DNA of 52,225 nucleotides from NCBI GenBank assembly GCA_029261215.1, contig JAJDBT010000013.1:1-52225 (forward strand). The letters run 5' to 3'. The DNA comes from Nitrospirota bacterium. Its GTDB lineage: Bacteria > Nitrospirota > Nitrospiria > SBBL01 > JAADHI01. The notes under the pieces were generated by a model that was not told where the DNA came from, searched no databases, and was given only the letters and a program-made list of their open reading frames with translations. The first letter of the stretch is position 1. Every line of letters starts with the position of its first letter. The position numbers were made by a program, and so were the translations under genes. Positions 17,575 through 25,661 of the stretch are shown here, piece after piece.

Positions 17575-18975
17575 ATGCTGGAAAACTTTGATCTTCTTAT
17601 TTTAGGCGGTGGGCCGGGCGGCTATGTCGCGGCAATTCGGGCCGGACAACTCGGACTCAAAGTCGCCGTCATCGAAAAAGAAGCGATTGGCGGAACCTGT
17701 TTACATCATGGATGCATTCCCTCAAAAGCGCTGATTCGCAATGCGGACGTGCTTTCTTTAATTCAAAAATCAGAAACCTTTGGCATCAAGGTCGATCATA
17801 TCCAACCCGATTTCGGGGCCGCCATCGACCGAAGCCAGGAAGTTTTGCAAAAACTCTATCGTGGTGTGCTCCATTTGATGAAAAAAAATCAGGTGTCTAT
17901 TTTCAAGGGTTTTGGGAAACTCATTTCGAAAAGCCAGATTGAAATCACCGGAGAAAACCCTGTCCAAGTCGTTTCCGGCGACCACATCATTATTGCGACG
18001 GGCAGCCGTGTGCGTTCGCTGCCGAACCTTCCTATTGACGGGCAGCGGATTATCACCAGTGACGACGCACTGCTTCGTAAAACACTGCCCCAATCCGTGC
18101 TCATCGTCGGCGGGGGCGCGATTGGAGTCGAGTTTGCCTATGTTTATTCCGTGTATGGGGTCGAGGTCTCCATTGCAGAAATGGCTCCCTGTCTCCTTCC
18201 AATGGAGGATCATGAGGTCTCGACCACTCTTTTGCGCAGTTTTAAAAAACGGAAAATAAATGTTCAATGTGGCAAACAAGTGACCGCGATAGAAGATGTA
18301 AACGGACTTTTTTCCGTACAACTGAAAGATGCGAATGGGGCGGTAGAGACCCTCTCTGCACAAATGATTCTGGTTGCGGTCGGGCGGGCGCCCAATGTGG
18401 AGAATATCGGACTCGAAACACTGGGAATCACACAAGAACCCGCGAGCGGCCTGATTCACGTCAATCAACAGATGCAAACCAACATAAACAAGATTTATGC
18501 AATCGGGGATGTCAGCAATCGCCCGGCCCTCGCGCATGGGGCCATGGCGCAGGGGGTTTCGGTCGTGGAACGTATTGCCGGTATCGCGCAGACTTCCCAC
18601 AGGCCGGATCTCATTCCAAGCGCCGTATATTGCCATCCGCAAGTCGCTTCGCTGGGTCTTACCGAACAAGCGGCGCGGGAACAGGGGCTGGACATTAAAA
18701 TTGCCAAGTTTCCTTTTAGTGCCAATGGCAAAGCCATCGCGCTCGGAGAAACCGAGGGTTTTGTTAAAATTGTAGCCAATAAAATAAATGGTGAAATTCT
18801 AGGCGCACACCTCATTGGCACCGACGTGACCGAACTCATCGGCGAATTTGTCCTGGGAAAGACCCTGGAGGCGACCTCCGCCGAATTTGGCCAAGCCATT
18901 CACCCTCACCCCACGCTTTCCGAGGCCGTGATGGAAGCGGGTGGTGCCATTTTTAATCAGGCCATTCATTTTTAG
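17575..18975 (+). CDS. lpdA: Dihydrolipoyl dehydrogenase (E3)
   Basis: E3 is the FAD enzyme that reoxidises dihydrolipoamide in 2-oxoacid dehydrogenase complexes or the glycine cleavage system, using NAD+. The 466-residue product has the FAD-binding GGGPGGYVAA, the redox disulfide GGTCLHHGCIPSKAL, the NAD-binding GGGAIGVEFA, the AIGDV motif near residue 310, and the C-terminal HPHPTLSEA His-Glu pair. Everything needed for activity is present. It is followed 11 bp later by lipA, so lipoate synthesis and use are co-encoded. No E1 or E2 genes are in the window. Confidence 0.95.
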   Translation: MLENFDLLILGGGPGGYVAAIRAGQLGLKVAVIEKEAIGGTCLHHGCIPSKALIRNADVLSLIQKSETFGIKVDHIQPDFGAAIDRSQEVLQKLYRGVLHLMKKNQVSIFKGFGKLISKSQIEITGENPVQVVSGDHIIIATGSRVRSLPNLPIDGQRIITSDDALLRKTLPQSVLIVGGGAIGVEFAYVYSVYGVEVSIAEMAPCLLPMEDHEVSTTLLRSFKKRKINVQCGKQVTAIEDVNGLFSVQLKDANGAVETLSAQMILVAVGRAPNVENIGLETLGITQEPASGLIHVNQQMQTNINKIYAIGDVSNRPALAHGAMAQGVSVVERIAGIAQTSHRPDLIPSAVYCHPQVASLGLTEQAAREQGLDIKIAKFPFSANGKAIALGETEGFVKIVANKINGEILGAHLIGTDVTELIGEFVLGKTLEATSAEFGQAIHPHPTLSEAVMEAGGAIFNQAIHF

Positions 18976-18986
18976 GAAACAATACC

Positions 18987-19907
18987 GTGCCCAAACAACA
19001 TTTCCTGACCCCGGCCCATCCTCGTACCCAACGATTGCCGAGTTGGTTTAAAGTCAAAGTACAAACGGGGAAAAACTATCTCAAACTCCGACGGCTGACT
19101 AAAAACCTTGACCTGCATACCGTGTGCGAAGAAGCACGTTGCCCCAATATTTGGGAATGCTGGAATGCAGGTACGGCCACATTTATGCTTTTGGGGGACA
19201 TCTGCACACGAAGCTGCGGTTTTTGCAATGTGAAACTGGGTCGGCCCAGCACCCTCGATCTCGCCGAACCCGCCCATGTCGCCGAAGCCGTCGCCCGTCT
19301 CGAATTGGGTCACGCGGTCATCACCTCCGTCAACCGCGACGAATTGGAAAACGGCGGCGCTGAAATTTTCGCTGAAACCATTCACCGTATTCGGCAAGCA
19401 CGGCCCGGCTGCACCGTCGAGGTCTTGATTCCCGATTTTCTGGGGAAAAAGGCCGCTTTGGATCTCATTCTTTCCGAAGGTCCCGACATTCTTGCGCACA
19501 ACCTCGAAACCGTACCTCGGCTCTATCGGCAAGTGCGCCCTCAAGCGGGGTATAAACGCTCGCTGAAAATTTTGTCGTGGTCCAAATCGGCGGGGTTGAC
19601 AACCAAAACAGGCATGATGTTGGGTTTGGGTGAGTCCCTTGAAGAAATCAAATCTGTGATGGCCGACCTCGTTCATATCGGCTGCGACATCCTCACTTTA
19701 GGGCAATACCTGCAACCGACCGCAAAACACCTGCCCGTCGCACGCTTTGTCGATCCTTCAGAATTTATGGACCTCAAGCGGATTGGGGAAGCGATGGGCC
19801 TCAGTCATGTCGAATCCGGCCCTTTGGTGAGAAGCTCGTATCACGCAGAACGTCAGGTGCGCGGGCTGCCAAACACAACCGCTCTTCCGCTTTCTGTTCT
19901 AAAATAG
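18987..19907 (+). CDS. lipA: Lipoyl synthase
   Basis: LipA is a radical-SAM enzyme that inserts two sulfurs into protein-bound octanoyl groups. The 306-residue product has the auxiliary-cluster motif CEEARCPNIWECW, the radical-SAM motif CTRSCGFCNV, and the terminal RSSYHAE that ligates the auxiliary cluster through Ser. The start is GTG at 18987 with AGGAAAC as ribosome-binding site. It follows lpdA closely. No lipB or lplA is seen here. Confidence 0.96.
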   Translation: MPKQHFLTPAHPRTQRLPSWFKVKVQTGKNYLKLRRLTKNLDLHTVCEEARCPNIWECWNAGTATFMLLGDICTRSCGFCNVKLGRPSTLDLAEPAHVAEAVARLELGHAVITSVNRDELENGGAEIFAETIHRIRQARPGCTVEVLIPDFLGKKAALDLILSEGPDILAHNLETVPRLYRQVRPQAGYKRSLKILSWSKSAGLTTKTGMMLGLGESLEEIKSVMADLVHIGCDILTLGQYLQPTAKHLPVARFVDPSEFMDLKRIGEAMGLSHVESGPLVRSSYHAERQVRGLPNTTALPLSVLK

Positions 19908-19938
19908 AGCCTTATCTCCGAACAAGGAACCCCTTCGA

Positions 19939-20472
19939 TTAAATTTTCTTGGAGGGTTTGACTTCAATCCAAAGCAGGTTGGTGACGGTTTCGCCGACCC
20001 AGGTTTCATCGCCCTTTGGGGCCTCTTTATTCCGATAGGTTAAACGTATCGCATACCGTCCGACGGTCAGCTTTGCATTCACCAGCGTTGCAAGGTCGTC
20101 AAATTTTTTTGAAAACTCATCATTCACTTCAAAGCGTAAAAAATCTTCGGGCGTTAAAGCCACAGGCGGAATCACTTTCAGCGAGAGATGTGCGGCCAGG
20201 TTTTCCGCAAAAAGATCCCATTCAATATCCAGCAGGGGATTCAGGCGTTTATTCACGATCAGGGGAACTGTGGTGAAGTTAGACAAGGTGAGCGTAATAT
20301 AAATCGGCTCGCCAAGATCGTACCGGGGCTTGTCGGCCTTGATAAAAGCAATGAGGCTACCTGTACGGCCGTATTCATCTGCGAGTGCGGGATGCAATTG
20401 AAGCGGCGTAAAAAGAAAAGCAATGATTCCAAAACAAACCACGCATAAACGCACCATAGGAATATCCTCCAT
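19939..20472 (-). CDS. Exported protein of unknown function with Ig-like fold
   Basis: The 177-residue product has a clear signal peptide (hydrophobic LCVVCFGIIAFLFTPL, cleavage near ALA-DE). The mature part of about 145 residues is rich in beta strands, with a segment (DLGEPIYITLTLSNFT) typical of small Ig-like or BsuPI-like domains. A start five codons later (MVRL at 20457) is also possible. No catalytic motif is visible and I do not assign a function. The gene is isolated, about 200 bp downstream of the iron-binding protein gene on the same strand. Confidence 0.65.
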   Translation of the reverse strand: MEDIPMVRLCVVCFGIIAFLFTPLQLHPALADEYGRTGSLIAFIKADKPRYDLGEPIYITLTLSNFTTVPLIVNKRLNPLLDIEWDLFAENLAAHLSLKVIPPVALTPEDFLRFEVNDEFSKKFDDLATLVNAKLTVGRYAIRLTYRNKEAPKGDETWVGETVTNLLWIEVKPSKKI

Positions 20473-20525
20473 GTCTATCTTTCATTATGAACGGAGACCG
20501 GGTATTGGTCAAGGTGGGTGAAGCG

Positions 20526-20556
20526 GTAGGGGGCAGGATTGAAACCCGCCCCCTAC
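20526..20556. repeat. Short palindromic element
   Basis: GTAGGGGGC (20526-20534) and GCCCCCTAC (20548-20556) form a perfect 9-bp stem around a 13-base loop that also contains AGG and CCC. It lies between two minus-strand genes and lacks a U-run. It looks like a dispersed palindromic repeat rather than a terminator. Confidence 0.5.
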
Positions 20557-20677
20557 ATATTAAGGTGATACTTCAGAACAACTTCACAATAAACTCAACA
20601 AAATCCAAAGAACACGATTCGGGGATATATATAAACAATGCCTTAAAAAATTGTCGCCCTGGCAATAAACCCGCTTC

Positions 20678-21721
20678 CTACTTATACCCCATCCGGTCCA
20701 TCAGGCGGATCGCTTCTTTTTGTAACTCTCCCGCTTTGGATAGGTTTGTTTGGTCTTGTTTGAAGTCGCCCCAGGCGGCGACTTCTGGGGCGGGTTTGAT
20801 CTTGGGGTTGACCGGGTATTCGAGGTTGCTGTCAGCAAACAGGTTTTGGGCTTCTTCTGAAGACAGCCATTCTAAAAAGGCTGTGGCAGCCTTCACATGC
20901 TTGCTGTACTTTGTGACGCCCGCGCCAGAAATATTCACATGCACGCCACGCCCAGCCTGATTGGGCCAAAAAAGGGCCAAAGGCAAATCGGGTTTCTCAC
21001 GTAAAAGGCGGCCATAATAATACGTATTGACGATTCCCACATCACACTGGCCTGCCGCAATCGCCTCTAAAACCTGGCTATCGTTTGAAAAAACCGGGGT
21101 GGCGAGATTATCCACCCAGGATTTCACGACTTGCTCTGTTTTTTCTTTTCCCAATTGGCCCATCATCATGGCGATTAAGGATTGGTTGTAGACTTTTTTA
21201 GAGGTTCTGAGACAGAGCCGTTTTTTCCACTGTGGTTCTCCCAAGGCTTCATAGGTGGATAAATCGGAAGGCTTGACCCGATTCGTGTTGTAAGCAATGG
21301 TTCTGGCCCGAATCGACAAGCCCACCCAACGACCTCTGGGATCTCGCAGGTGAAGGGGCACATTGCTTTTCAGAATTTCCGAATTGACCTGCAAAAGCAC
21401 GTCTTGCTGAACCGCCTGCCACAAGTTGCCCGCATCGACCGTGATGAGCAAATCCGCCGGCGTGTTTTTCCCTTCCGCTTCCAGACGGACGAGCAGTGCG
21501 GCTTCCTTGTCTGTTAACAACTGAATCTCGACGCCGGTTTCTTTTGTGTATTGGTCGATGACCGGTTTAATGAGTTGCTCGTTTCTCGCCGAATATACCA
21601 CAAGCGTTTCTGCGGCAAAAAGGGGTAGGGCGGGCATAAGGAAAACACCCATCCATAAGGCAAACATCAAGAAAATAAACAAGCGGGATCGAACGATTGC
21701 GGCCATACAGTGCTCCTTCAT
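20678..21721 (-). CDS. Periplasmic Fe(III) ABC transporter substrate-binding protein (FbpA/FutA-like)
   Basis: This 347-residue protein has a signal peptide (cleavage near LFA-AE) and the start of the iron-binding family (TLVVYSARNEQLIKPVI). Tyrosines that usually bind ferric ion are in NTYYYGRLL near residue 240. It would deliver ferric iron to an inner-membrane ABC permease, but no permease or ATPase gene adjoins it, so the partners must be elsewhere. A Fur-like operator lies in its promoter. The first ATG (21721) and a second at residue 6 (MAAI) are both usable; GGAGCAC lies just upstream of the start. Confidence 0.88.
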   Translation of the reverse strand: MKEHCMAAIVRSRLFIFLMFALWMGVFLMPALPLFAAETLVVYSARNEQLIKPVIDQYTKETGVEIQLLTDKEAALLVRLEAEGKNTPADLLITVDAGNLWQAVQQDVLLQVNSEILKSNVPLHLRDPRGRWVGLSIRARTIAYNTNRVKPSDLSTYEALGEPQWKKRLCLRTSKKVYNQSLIAMMMGQLGKEKTEQVVKSWVDNLATPVFSNDSQVLEAIAAGQCDVGIVNTYYYGRLLREKPDLPLALFWPNQAGRGVHVNISGAGVTKYSKHVKAATAFLEWLSSEEAQNLFADSNLEYPVNPKIKPAPEVAAWGDFKQDQTNLSKAGELQKEAIRLMDRMGYK

Positions 21722-21737
21722 TTAATTAAAGCCATAA

Positions 21738-21760
21738 TGAGAATCAGTATCAATACTGAT
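21738..21760 (-). promoter_or_regulatory. Fur-box-like operator
   Basis: TGAGAATCAGTATCA (21738-21752) matches the 7-1-7 Fur consensus TGATAATnATTATCA at 12 of 14 positions. It overlaps a second perfect dyad, ATCAGTAT/ATACTGAT (21743-21760), so two Fur dimers could bind. It lies just downstream of the -10 hexamer and within 40 bp of the start codon of the ferric-binding protein gene, suggesting repression under iron sufficiency. Confidence 0.72.
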
Positions 21761-21791
21761 ATTATAGCGAGACGACCCTGTAAATTGTCAA
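21761..21791 (-). promoter_or_regulatory. Consensus promoter of the ferric-binding protein gene
   Basis: On the minus strand TTGACA (21786-21791) is followed after 19 bp by TATAAT (21761-21766). Both hexamers are perfect, though the spacer is 2 bp longer than ideal. The Fur-like box begins immediately downstream. Confidence 0.6.
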
Positions 21792-21880
21792 GTTTTTTTA
21801 GATTTGGAACGCAAACAGCCCTGCCTTGAAAGGTGTCCGAATTTATCGTATGATCACGCCACACTCAGGAAGACACAAAA

Positions 21881-22525
21881 ATGGCACTCAATCGCCTGGC
21901 TTGGCAAGAAGTCGGTTCATCTGAAAACTTAAAAGGGTGTGTGATCGCTTTGCATGGGCGCGGCACAAGCGGCGAAGATCTCATGCCGATTGCGGATGAG
22001 ATGAATCTTCCCCATTTACGCTGGATCTTTCCCGATGCGCCCCTGCCTTTTCCTGACCTTTTAGGGGGGATGATGTGGTATGGCTCATCCGCGGGAAATG
22101 CCGCCGATATCCAGACCAGCCGTAAACTGCTTTTTGATTTGCTGGATCACCTCATTAAAAAAGAGCACATGGCTCCGGAAAACATCGCCCTGCTGGGGTT
22201 TTCTCAAGGGGCAGTTATGTCTCTGGATGTTGGCCTTCGCTACCCCAAAAGAATCGGGGCCTTAATTGCGCTGAGCGGGTTTTTGGCCGCACCGGAAAAA
22301 TTAACACAGGAAAAATCGCGCGCTTCAAAAAGTGTCCCGATTCTGCTCGTGCACGGAACGATGGACGAGGTCGTCCCGGTCAAAGGCTCGCGCGAAGCAC
22401 AAGCAAAACTTGTGGCCGAAGGGTATTCACCCGAACTCAAGGAATACCCGATGGGGCATCAAATTGTCCCGGAAGAAATCACTCTGATTCGCAATCACCT
22501 CAAGATGCACCTCGGCCTCCCCTAA
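21881..22525 (+). CDS. Carboxylesterase/phospholipase-type alpha/beta hydrolase
   Basis: The 214-residue product belongs to the phospholipase/carboxylesterase family (PF02230-like). The nucleophile elbow is GFSQGAV near residue 110, the catalytic Asp is in HGTMDEVVP (about residue 165), and the His is in MGHQIVPEE near 190. An N-terminal ALHGRGTSGEDL provides the oxyanion region. There is no signal peptide, so it is cytosolic. Substrates in this family range from short esters to acyl-proteins; which applies here is unknown. It is followed by an alcohol dehydrogenase 31 bp away on the same strand. Confidence 0.87.
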   Translation: MALNRLAWQEVGSSENLKGCVIALHGRGTSGEDLMPIADEMNLPHLRWIFPDAPLPFPDLLGGMMWYGSSAGNAADIQTSRKLLFDLLDHLIKKEHMAPENIALLGFSQGAVMSLDVGLRYPKRIGALIALSGFLAAPEKLTQEKSRASKSVPILLVHGTMDEVVPVKGSREAQAKLVAEGYSPELKEYPMGHQIVPEEITLIRNHLKMHLGLP

Positions 22526-22556
22526 AACAGGTTCCAGCACATTTTAAGGAACAGCT

Positions 22557-23546
22557 TTGAAGGCAATGGTCTTTGAAAAAACAGGCGATCCCCTAAAATG
22601 CCGTGAACGCCCCATACCGACCCCTGGCGACAATGAAATCCTCATCGCCGTAAAGGCCTGCGGCATTTGCCGTACGGATTTGCATATTTACGAAGGAGAT
22701 CTGAGTCAGGGAAAACGGCCCCTGGTTTTGGGACACGAAATTGTTGGCATGGCGCTTACACTCGGAAAAAACGTACAAGGGATTTCCGTCGGAGACCGTA
22801 TCGGCGTCCCCTGGCTTGGGAAAAGCTGCGGACGATGTCCCTACTGCCGCGTGGGCCGGGAAAACCTCTGCGACCTTCCGGTATTTACAGGCTATGACAT
22901 CGACGGGGGATATGCGGAATACACCCTAGCCGATTATCAATATTGTTTTAAAATCCCTGAGATTTACTCAGACGCTGAGGCCGCGCCGCTGTTGTGCGCA
23001 GGGCTGATCGGGTATCGTGCGCTCCGCATGGCGGGAGAGGCCAAACGCATCGGGCTTTATGGTTTTGGGGCGGCCGCCCACATTGGTGCTCAAATCGCAA
23101 TACATGAAGAAAAAGAGGTCTACGCTTTTACCCGGCCGGGCGATCTGCTCGCCCAAAACTTCGCAAAAAATATGGGCGCAGTCTGGGCCGGGGATTCGGA
23201 CACCGCCGTGCCAGAGATATTGGATACCGCCATTTTGTTTGCACCGGTCGGGGCATTGATTCCTCTTGCCTTGAAAAACATCAAAAAAGGCGGTACTGTG
23301 GTTTGCGCGGGAATTCATATGAGCATGATTCCCGCATTTTCCTACGACCTGCTCTGGGGGGAGCGGATCCTCCGTTCAGTCGCCAATTTAACCCGGCAGG
23401 ACGGCATCGACTTTTTTAAAATTGCCCCCCAAATACCCGTTCGTACGGAAATTCAGACTTTCCCCCTTGAAGCCGCCGATGATGCATTAGCGAGTTTAAA
23501 AGAGGGGAAGATACAGGGGGCCGCCGTGCTGGTCCTCAATTCATGA
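22557..23546 (+). CDS. Zinc-dependent alcohol dehydrogenase family protein
   Basis: The 329-residue protein is a medium-chain dehydrogenase/reductase. Catalytic zinc ligands are in CGICRTDLH and GHEIVG, and the structural zinc site is CGRCPYCRVGRENLC. The nucleotide-binding loop is GLYGFGAAAH (about residue 165). It should oxidise alcohols or reduce aldehydes with NAD(P). The start is TTG at 22557 with AAGGA six bases upstream, giving the usual MKAMVFE beginning; an ATG three codons in is less well placed. It lies between an esterase and a small lipoprotein gene. Confidence 0.88.
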   Translation: MKAMVFEKTGDPLKCRERPIPTPGDNEILIAVKACGICRTDLHIYEGDLSQGKRPLVLGHEIVGMALTLGKNVQGISVGDRIGVPWLGKSCGRCPYCRVGRENLCDLPVFTGYDIDGGYAEYTLADYQYCFKIPEIYSDAEAAPLLCAGLIGYRALRMAGEAKRIGLYGFGAAAHIGAQIAIHEEKEVYAFTRPGDLLAQNFAKNMGAVWAGDSDTAVPEILDTAILFAPVGALIPLALKNIKKGGTVVCAGIHMSMIPAFSYDLLWGERILRSVANLTRQDGIDFFKIAPQIPVRTEIQTFPLEAADDALASLKEGKIQGAAVLVLNS

Positions 23547-23555
23547 GAGAATAAA

Positions 23556-23798
23556 ATGAAAATAAGTCAAAAAATAGAGACGTTTTTATTCGGCGTGATA
23601 CTGGTCTTTTCATTGACGGCCTGTGCCAACCCCGAAGGAAAAAGCCAGGCGCTTTACGAGACGGCGCAATTTGAGGAACAGCAGCGGAACTTTGAACATG
23701 CACGGAAGCTTTACAAAGAAATTATCCAAAAATACCCGGAAGCCTCTTTTGCGGAAAAAGCCAAGGAACGGCTGAAAGAGATTGAAGCCGAACAATAA
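23556..23798 (+). CDS. Small lipoprotein with a TPR-like helical hairpin
   Basis: The 80-residue product has a lipoprotein signal sequence with the lipobox LTAC (Cys23) after a hydrophobic stretch (FLFGVILVFS). The mature part of about 58 residues is helical, and EEQQRNFEHARKLYKEIIQKYP resembles one TPR/BamD-like unit. It would sit on the periplasmic face of the inner or outer membrane. The stop overlaps the ATG of the following decayed ORF (TAATG), which suggests the two were once translated together. No function is assigned. Confidence 0.65.
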   Translation: MKISQKIETFLFGVILVFSLTACANPEGKSQALYETAQFEEQQRNFEHARKLYKEIIQKYPEASFAEKAKERLKEIEAEQ

Positions 23799-24136
23799 TG
23801 GACACAAAACACCTTCCCAAATCTCCCATCGCGCCTTCTTTTGGCCCTCTCTTCACTTGCAGCCCCATTGTTTATGATTTGAAAAAACCGCCTTATTTTT
23901 CGTCTTCCCCGATACAAAAAGATGACATTCAGGTTCATTTATATCATACTGCGGCAGGTTCCACCCCTTACGCATAGATTGAAGAAAACCGTATCATCGT
24001 GGCAGGTCAGATCAAATTGCCAAATCCCTGCCATCATTTAAAGGCTTTCGCCACGAAAAAGGGAAACGAAATCATATTGACCATTCAATCGGAGAGTACT
24101 TTAAAAGGAAAGAGCCGCCTGCATCATGGTGATTGA
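23798..24136 (+). pseudogene. Decayed ORF with an in-frame amber stop
   Basis: From an ATG overlapping the previous stop, the frame reads 59 codons, meets TAG at 23975-23977, then continues in the same frame for 52 codons to TGA. The part after the TAG is protein-like (IEENRIIVAGQIKLPNPCHH, then TKKGNEIILTI). It resembles a small exported beta-sandwich domain with a conserved NPC motif. In the +1 frame near 23840-23880 a signal-peptide-like stretch (RLLLALSSLAAPLF) is visible. An early frameshift followed by a nonsense mutation in an exported protein is therefore the simplest reading. Confidence 0.45.
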
Positions 24137-24395
24137 AAATAGGGGCTATCTTGAGGAACTTGTGTGCATGACTTCAGAGATCACTTCTGTTAAAGTCATG
24201 CACACGCATCAGGGCACTGGCCGGTTGGGCCGGTCTCACCGCTTGTTTCCTGTCACGAGAAACAAAACAGCCGGAACACAGGGGATCAGACTGTTTTAAA
24301 GATAAAAGACACACATATTTTAATAATTTCTTGATAATTTACTAATATTTTGCAAAAATCATCCCGTTAAAAAACAACCCGCTTAGGAAAAAGAA
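24137..24395. other. Intergenic region upstream of parB with two dyads
   Basis: No ORF is seen. A 13-bp perfect inverted repeat, GTGTGCATGACTT at 24162-24174 with its complement at 24193-24205, surrounds an 18-base loop that can itself partly pair. A second dyad, TTGTTTC/GAAACAA (24243-24265), flanks a CACG core. The AT-rich stretch 24310-24360 probably carries the parB promoter. Confidence 0.45.
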
Positions 24396-25259
24396 ATGAA
24401 ACGCAAGGCGCTCGGAAAAGGATTTGGAGAAAAAGGCTTGGGTTTGGCCGCATTGGTACCCACAAGTGAAGATAAAAAAGAGGGATTGATGGACTTGAAA
24501 ATTGAGTCAATCATCGCCAATCGCTACCAGCCCAGACAAGATTTTGATCAAACAGCACTCGAATCATTGGCCAATTCCCTCAAACAACACGGCTTAATCC
24601 AGCCGATTACAGTTCGGAAAAATGAGCACGGGGTTTTTGAACTCATCTCTGGCGAACGCCGCTGGCGCGCAGCCAAACTCGCCGGACTTTCAAAAATACC
24701 GGCGATTATCAAAACAGTCGGTGACCGGGAATTGATGGAGTGGGCTGTTCTTGAAAATCTTCAGCGGGAAGACCTTAACCCGATTGAAAAAGCCAAAGCC
24801 TACGAAAAACTGATCTCAGAGTTTTCACTGACCCAGGAAGAGATTGCGACGAGGATGGGCATCGACCGCTCTTCTGTTTCTAATTTTCTCCGCCTGCTGC
24901 ATCTGCCCACTGAACTTTGGGACGACATTTCCGCCGGACGCCTTTCGATGGGGCATGCAAAAGCGCTTTTATCCCTCGATTCCGAGGAAAGCCAATTGAA
25001 ACTGGCCAATGAAATCAAGCGACGCGGGATTTCGGTGCGGCAGACTGAAGCGCTGGTACAACAAATCAAAAAAGCTCCGACCGAAAAAAAGCAACAACAA
25101 CCCGCAGCCCTCGACCCGGATTTGATTCGTGTCGAGGATCGTTTACGCCAGTCGCTCGGGACCAAGGTCAAATTATTACAACAAGGCAAAGCCGGGGAAA
25201 TCAGAATTGCCTATTATTCACTCAATGATTTGGATCGGATTCTAGAAAAACTATTATAA
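24396..25259 (+). CDS. parB: ParB/Spo0J-family chromosome partition protein
   Basis: ParB is a CTP-dependent DNA clamp that loads at parS near the origin and spreads to guide chromosome segregation. The 287-residue product starts with the MKRKALGKGF motif, where ParA-stimulating residues normally lie. It has the nuclease-like CTP-binding domain with SGERRWRAAKLAG and ENLQREDLNPIEKA, a helix-turn-helix (TQEEIATRMGIDRSSVSNFLRLL), and a C-terminal dimerisation domain. The usual upstream parA is absent; the preceding 600 bp contain only a decayed ORF and hairpins. A bactofilin gene follows 42 bp later. Linker sequence is KKQQQPAA-rich. Confidence 0.93.
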   Translation: MKRKALGKGFGEKGLGLAALVPTSEDKKEGLMDLKIESIIANRYQPRQDFDQTALESLANSLKQHGLIQPITVRKNEHGVFELISGERRWRAAKLAGLSKIPAIIKTVGDRELMEWAVLENLQREDLNPIEKAKAYEKLISEFSLTQEEIATRMGIDRSSVSNFLRLLHLPTELWDDISAGRLSMGHAKALLSLDSEESQLKLANEIKRRGISVRQTEALVQQIKKAPTEKKQQQPAALDPDLIRVEDRLRQSLGTKVKLLQQGKAGEIRIAYYSLNDLDRILEKLL

Positions 25260-25271
25260 ACATACAAACCA

Positions 25272-25288
25272 CGTAATACGGTATTACG
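25272..25288. promoter_or_regulatory. 17-bp palindrome between parB and the bactofilin gene
   Basis: CGTAATAC-G-GTATTACG is a perfect inverted repeat centred on one base, located 13 bp after the parB stop and 13 bp before the bactofilin start. It could be an operator or a small hairpin near the ribosome-binding site; the protein that would bind it is unknown. Confidence 0.35.
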
Positions 25289-25301
25289 GCAAGGAGACAT
25301 C

Positions 25302-25661
25302 ATGGCACGAAACAATGAGGATATTGTCGCATTTTTAGGGAAAGACGCCTCGTTTAAAGGCATCATCACCTATGAAGGCGTGATTCGGATTGACGGAAAG
25401 ATGGAGGGAGAAATCATTTCTCAAGGAGACTTGGTCATCGGAGAGTCTGCAGTCATCGACGCCCGGGTTTCTGTCGGCAGTATCGTCTGCTCTGGAAAAA
25501 TCTCCGGAGATCTTCAGGCCTCTGAAAAAATACATCTGCTCAGAAACGCTTCAATGAGCGGCTCCCTGAATACCCCCAGCTTAATTATTGATGAAGGGGT
25601 CGCCTTTAACGGTCAATGTGAAATGAAAAAACCCGCCCCAGGGCCCAAGGTCTCTTCTTAA
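25302..25661 (+). CDS. Bactofilin (polymer-forming cytoskeletal protein) 1
   Basis: Bactofilins form nucleotide-free filaments from right-handed beta-helix subunits and position envelope or chromosome-associated proteins. The 119-residue product has the characteristic core (FKGIITYEGVIRIDGKMEGEI, then VIGESAVIDARVSVGSIVCSGKISGDL) between short disordered tails. RBS AAGGAG is seven bases before the ATG. It lies between parB and mnmA and ends directly before the mnmA ATG, so it is probably in one operon with both. A second bactofilin gene lies 1.2 kb downstream on the opposite strand. Confidence 0.92.
   Translation: MARNNEDIVAFLGKDASFKGIITYEGVIRIDGKMEGEIISQGDLVIGESAVIDARVSVGSIVCSGKISGDLQASEKIHLLRNASMSGSLNTPSLIIDEGVAFNGQCEMKKPAPGPKVSS

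Noticed and set aside
17770-18669. A 299-codon open frame on the minus strand opposite lpdA.
   Set aside because: The plus-strand frame has all E3 motifs over the same bases; the antisense product shows no domain and has no ribosome-binding site.
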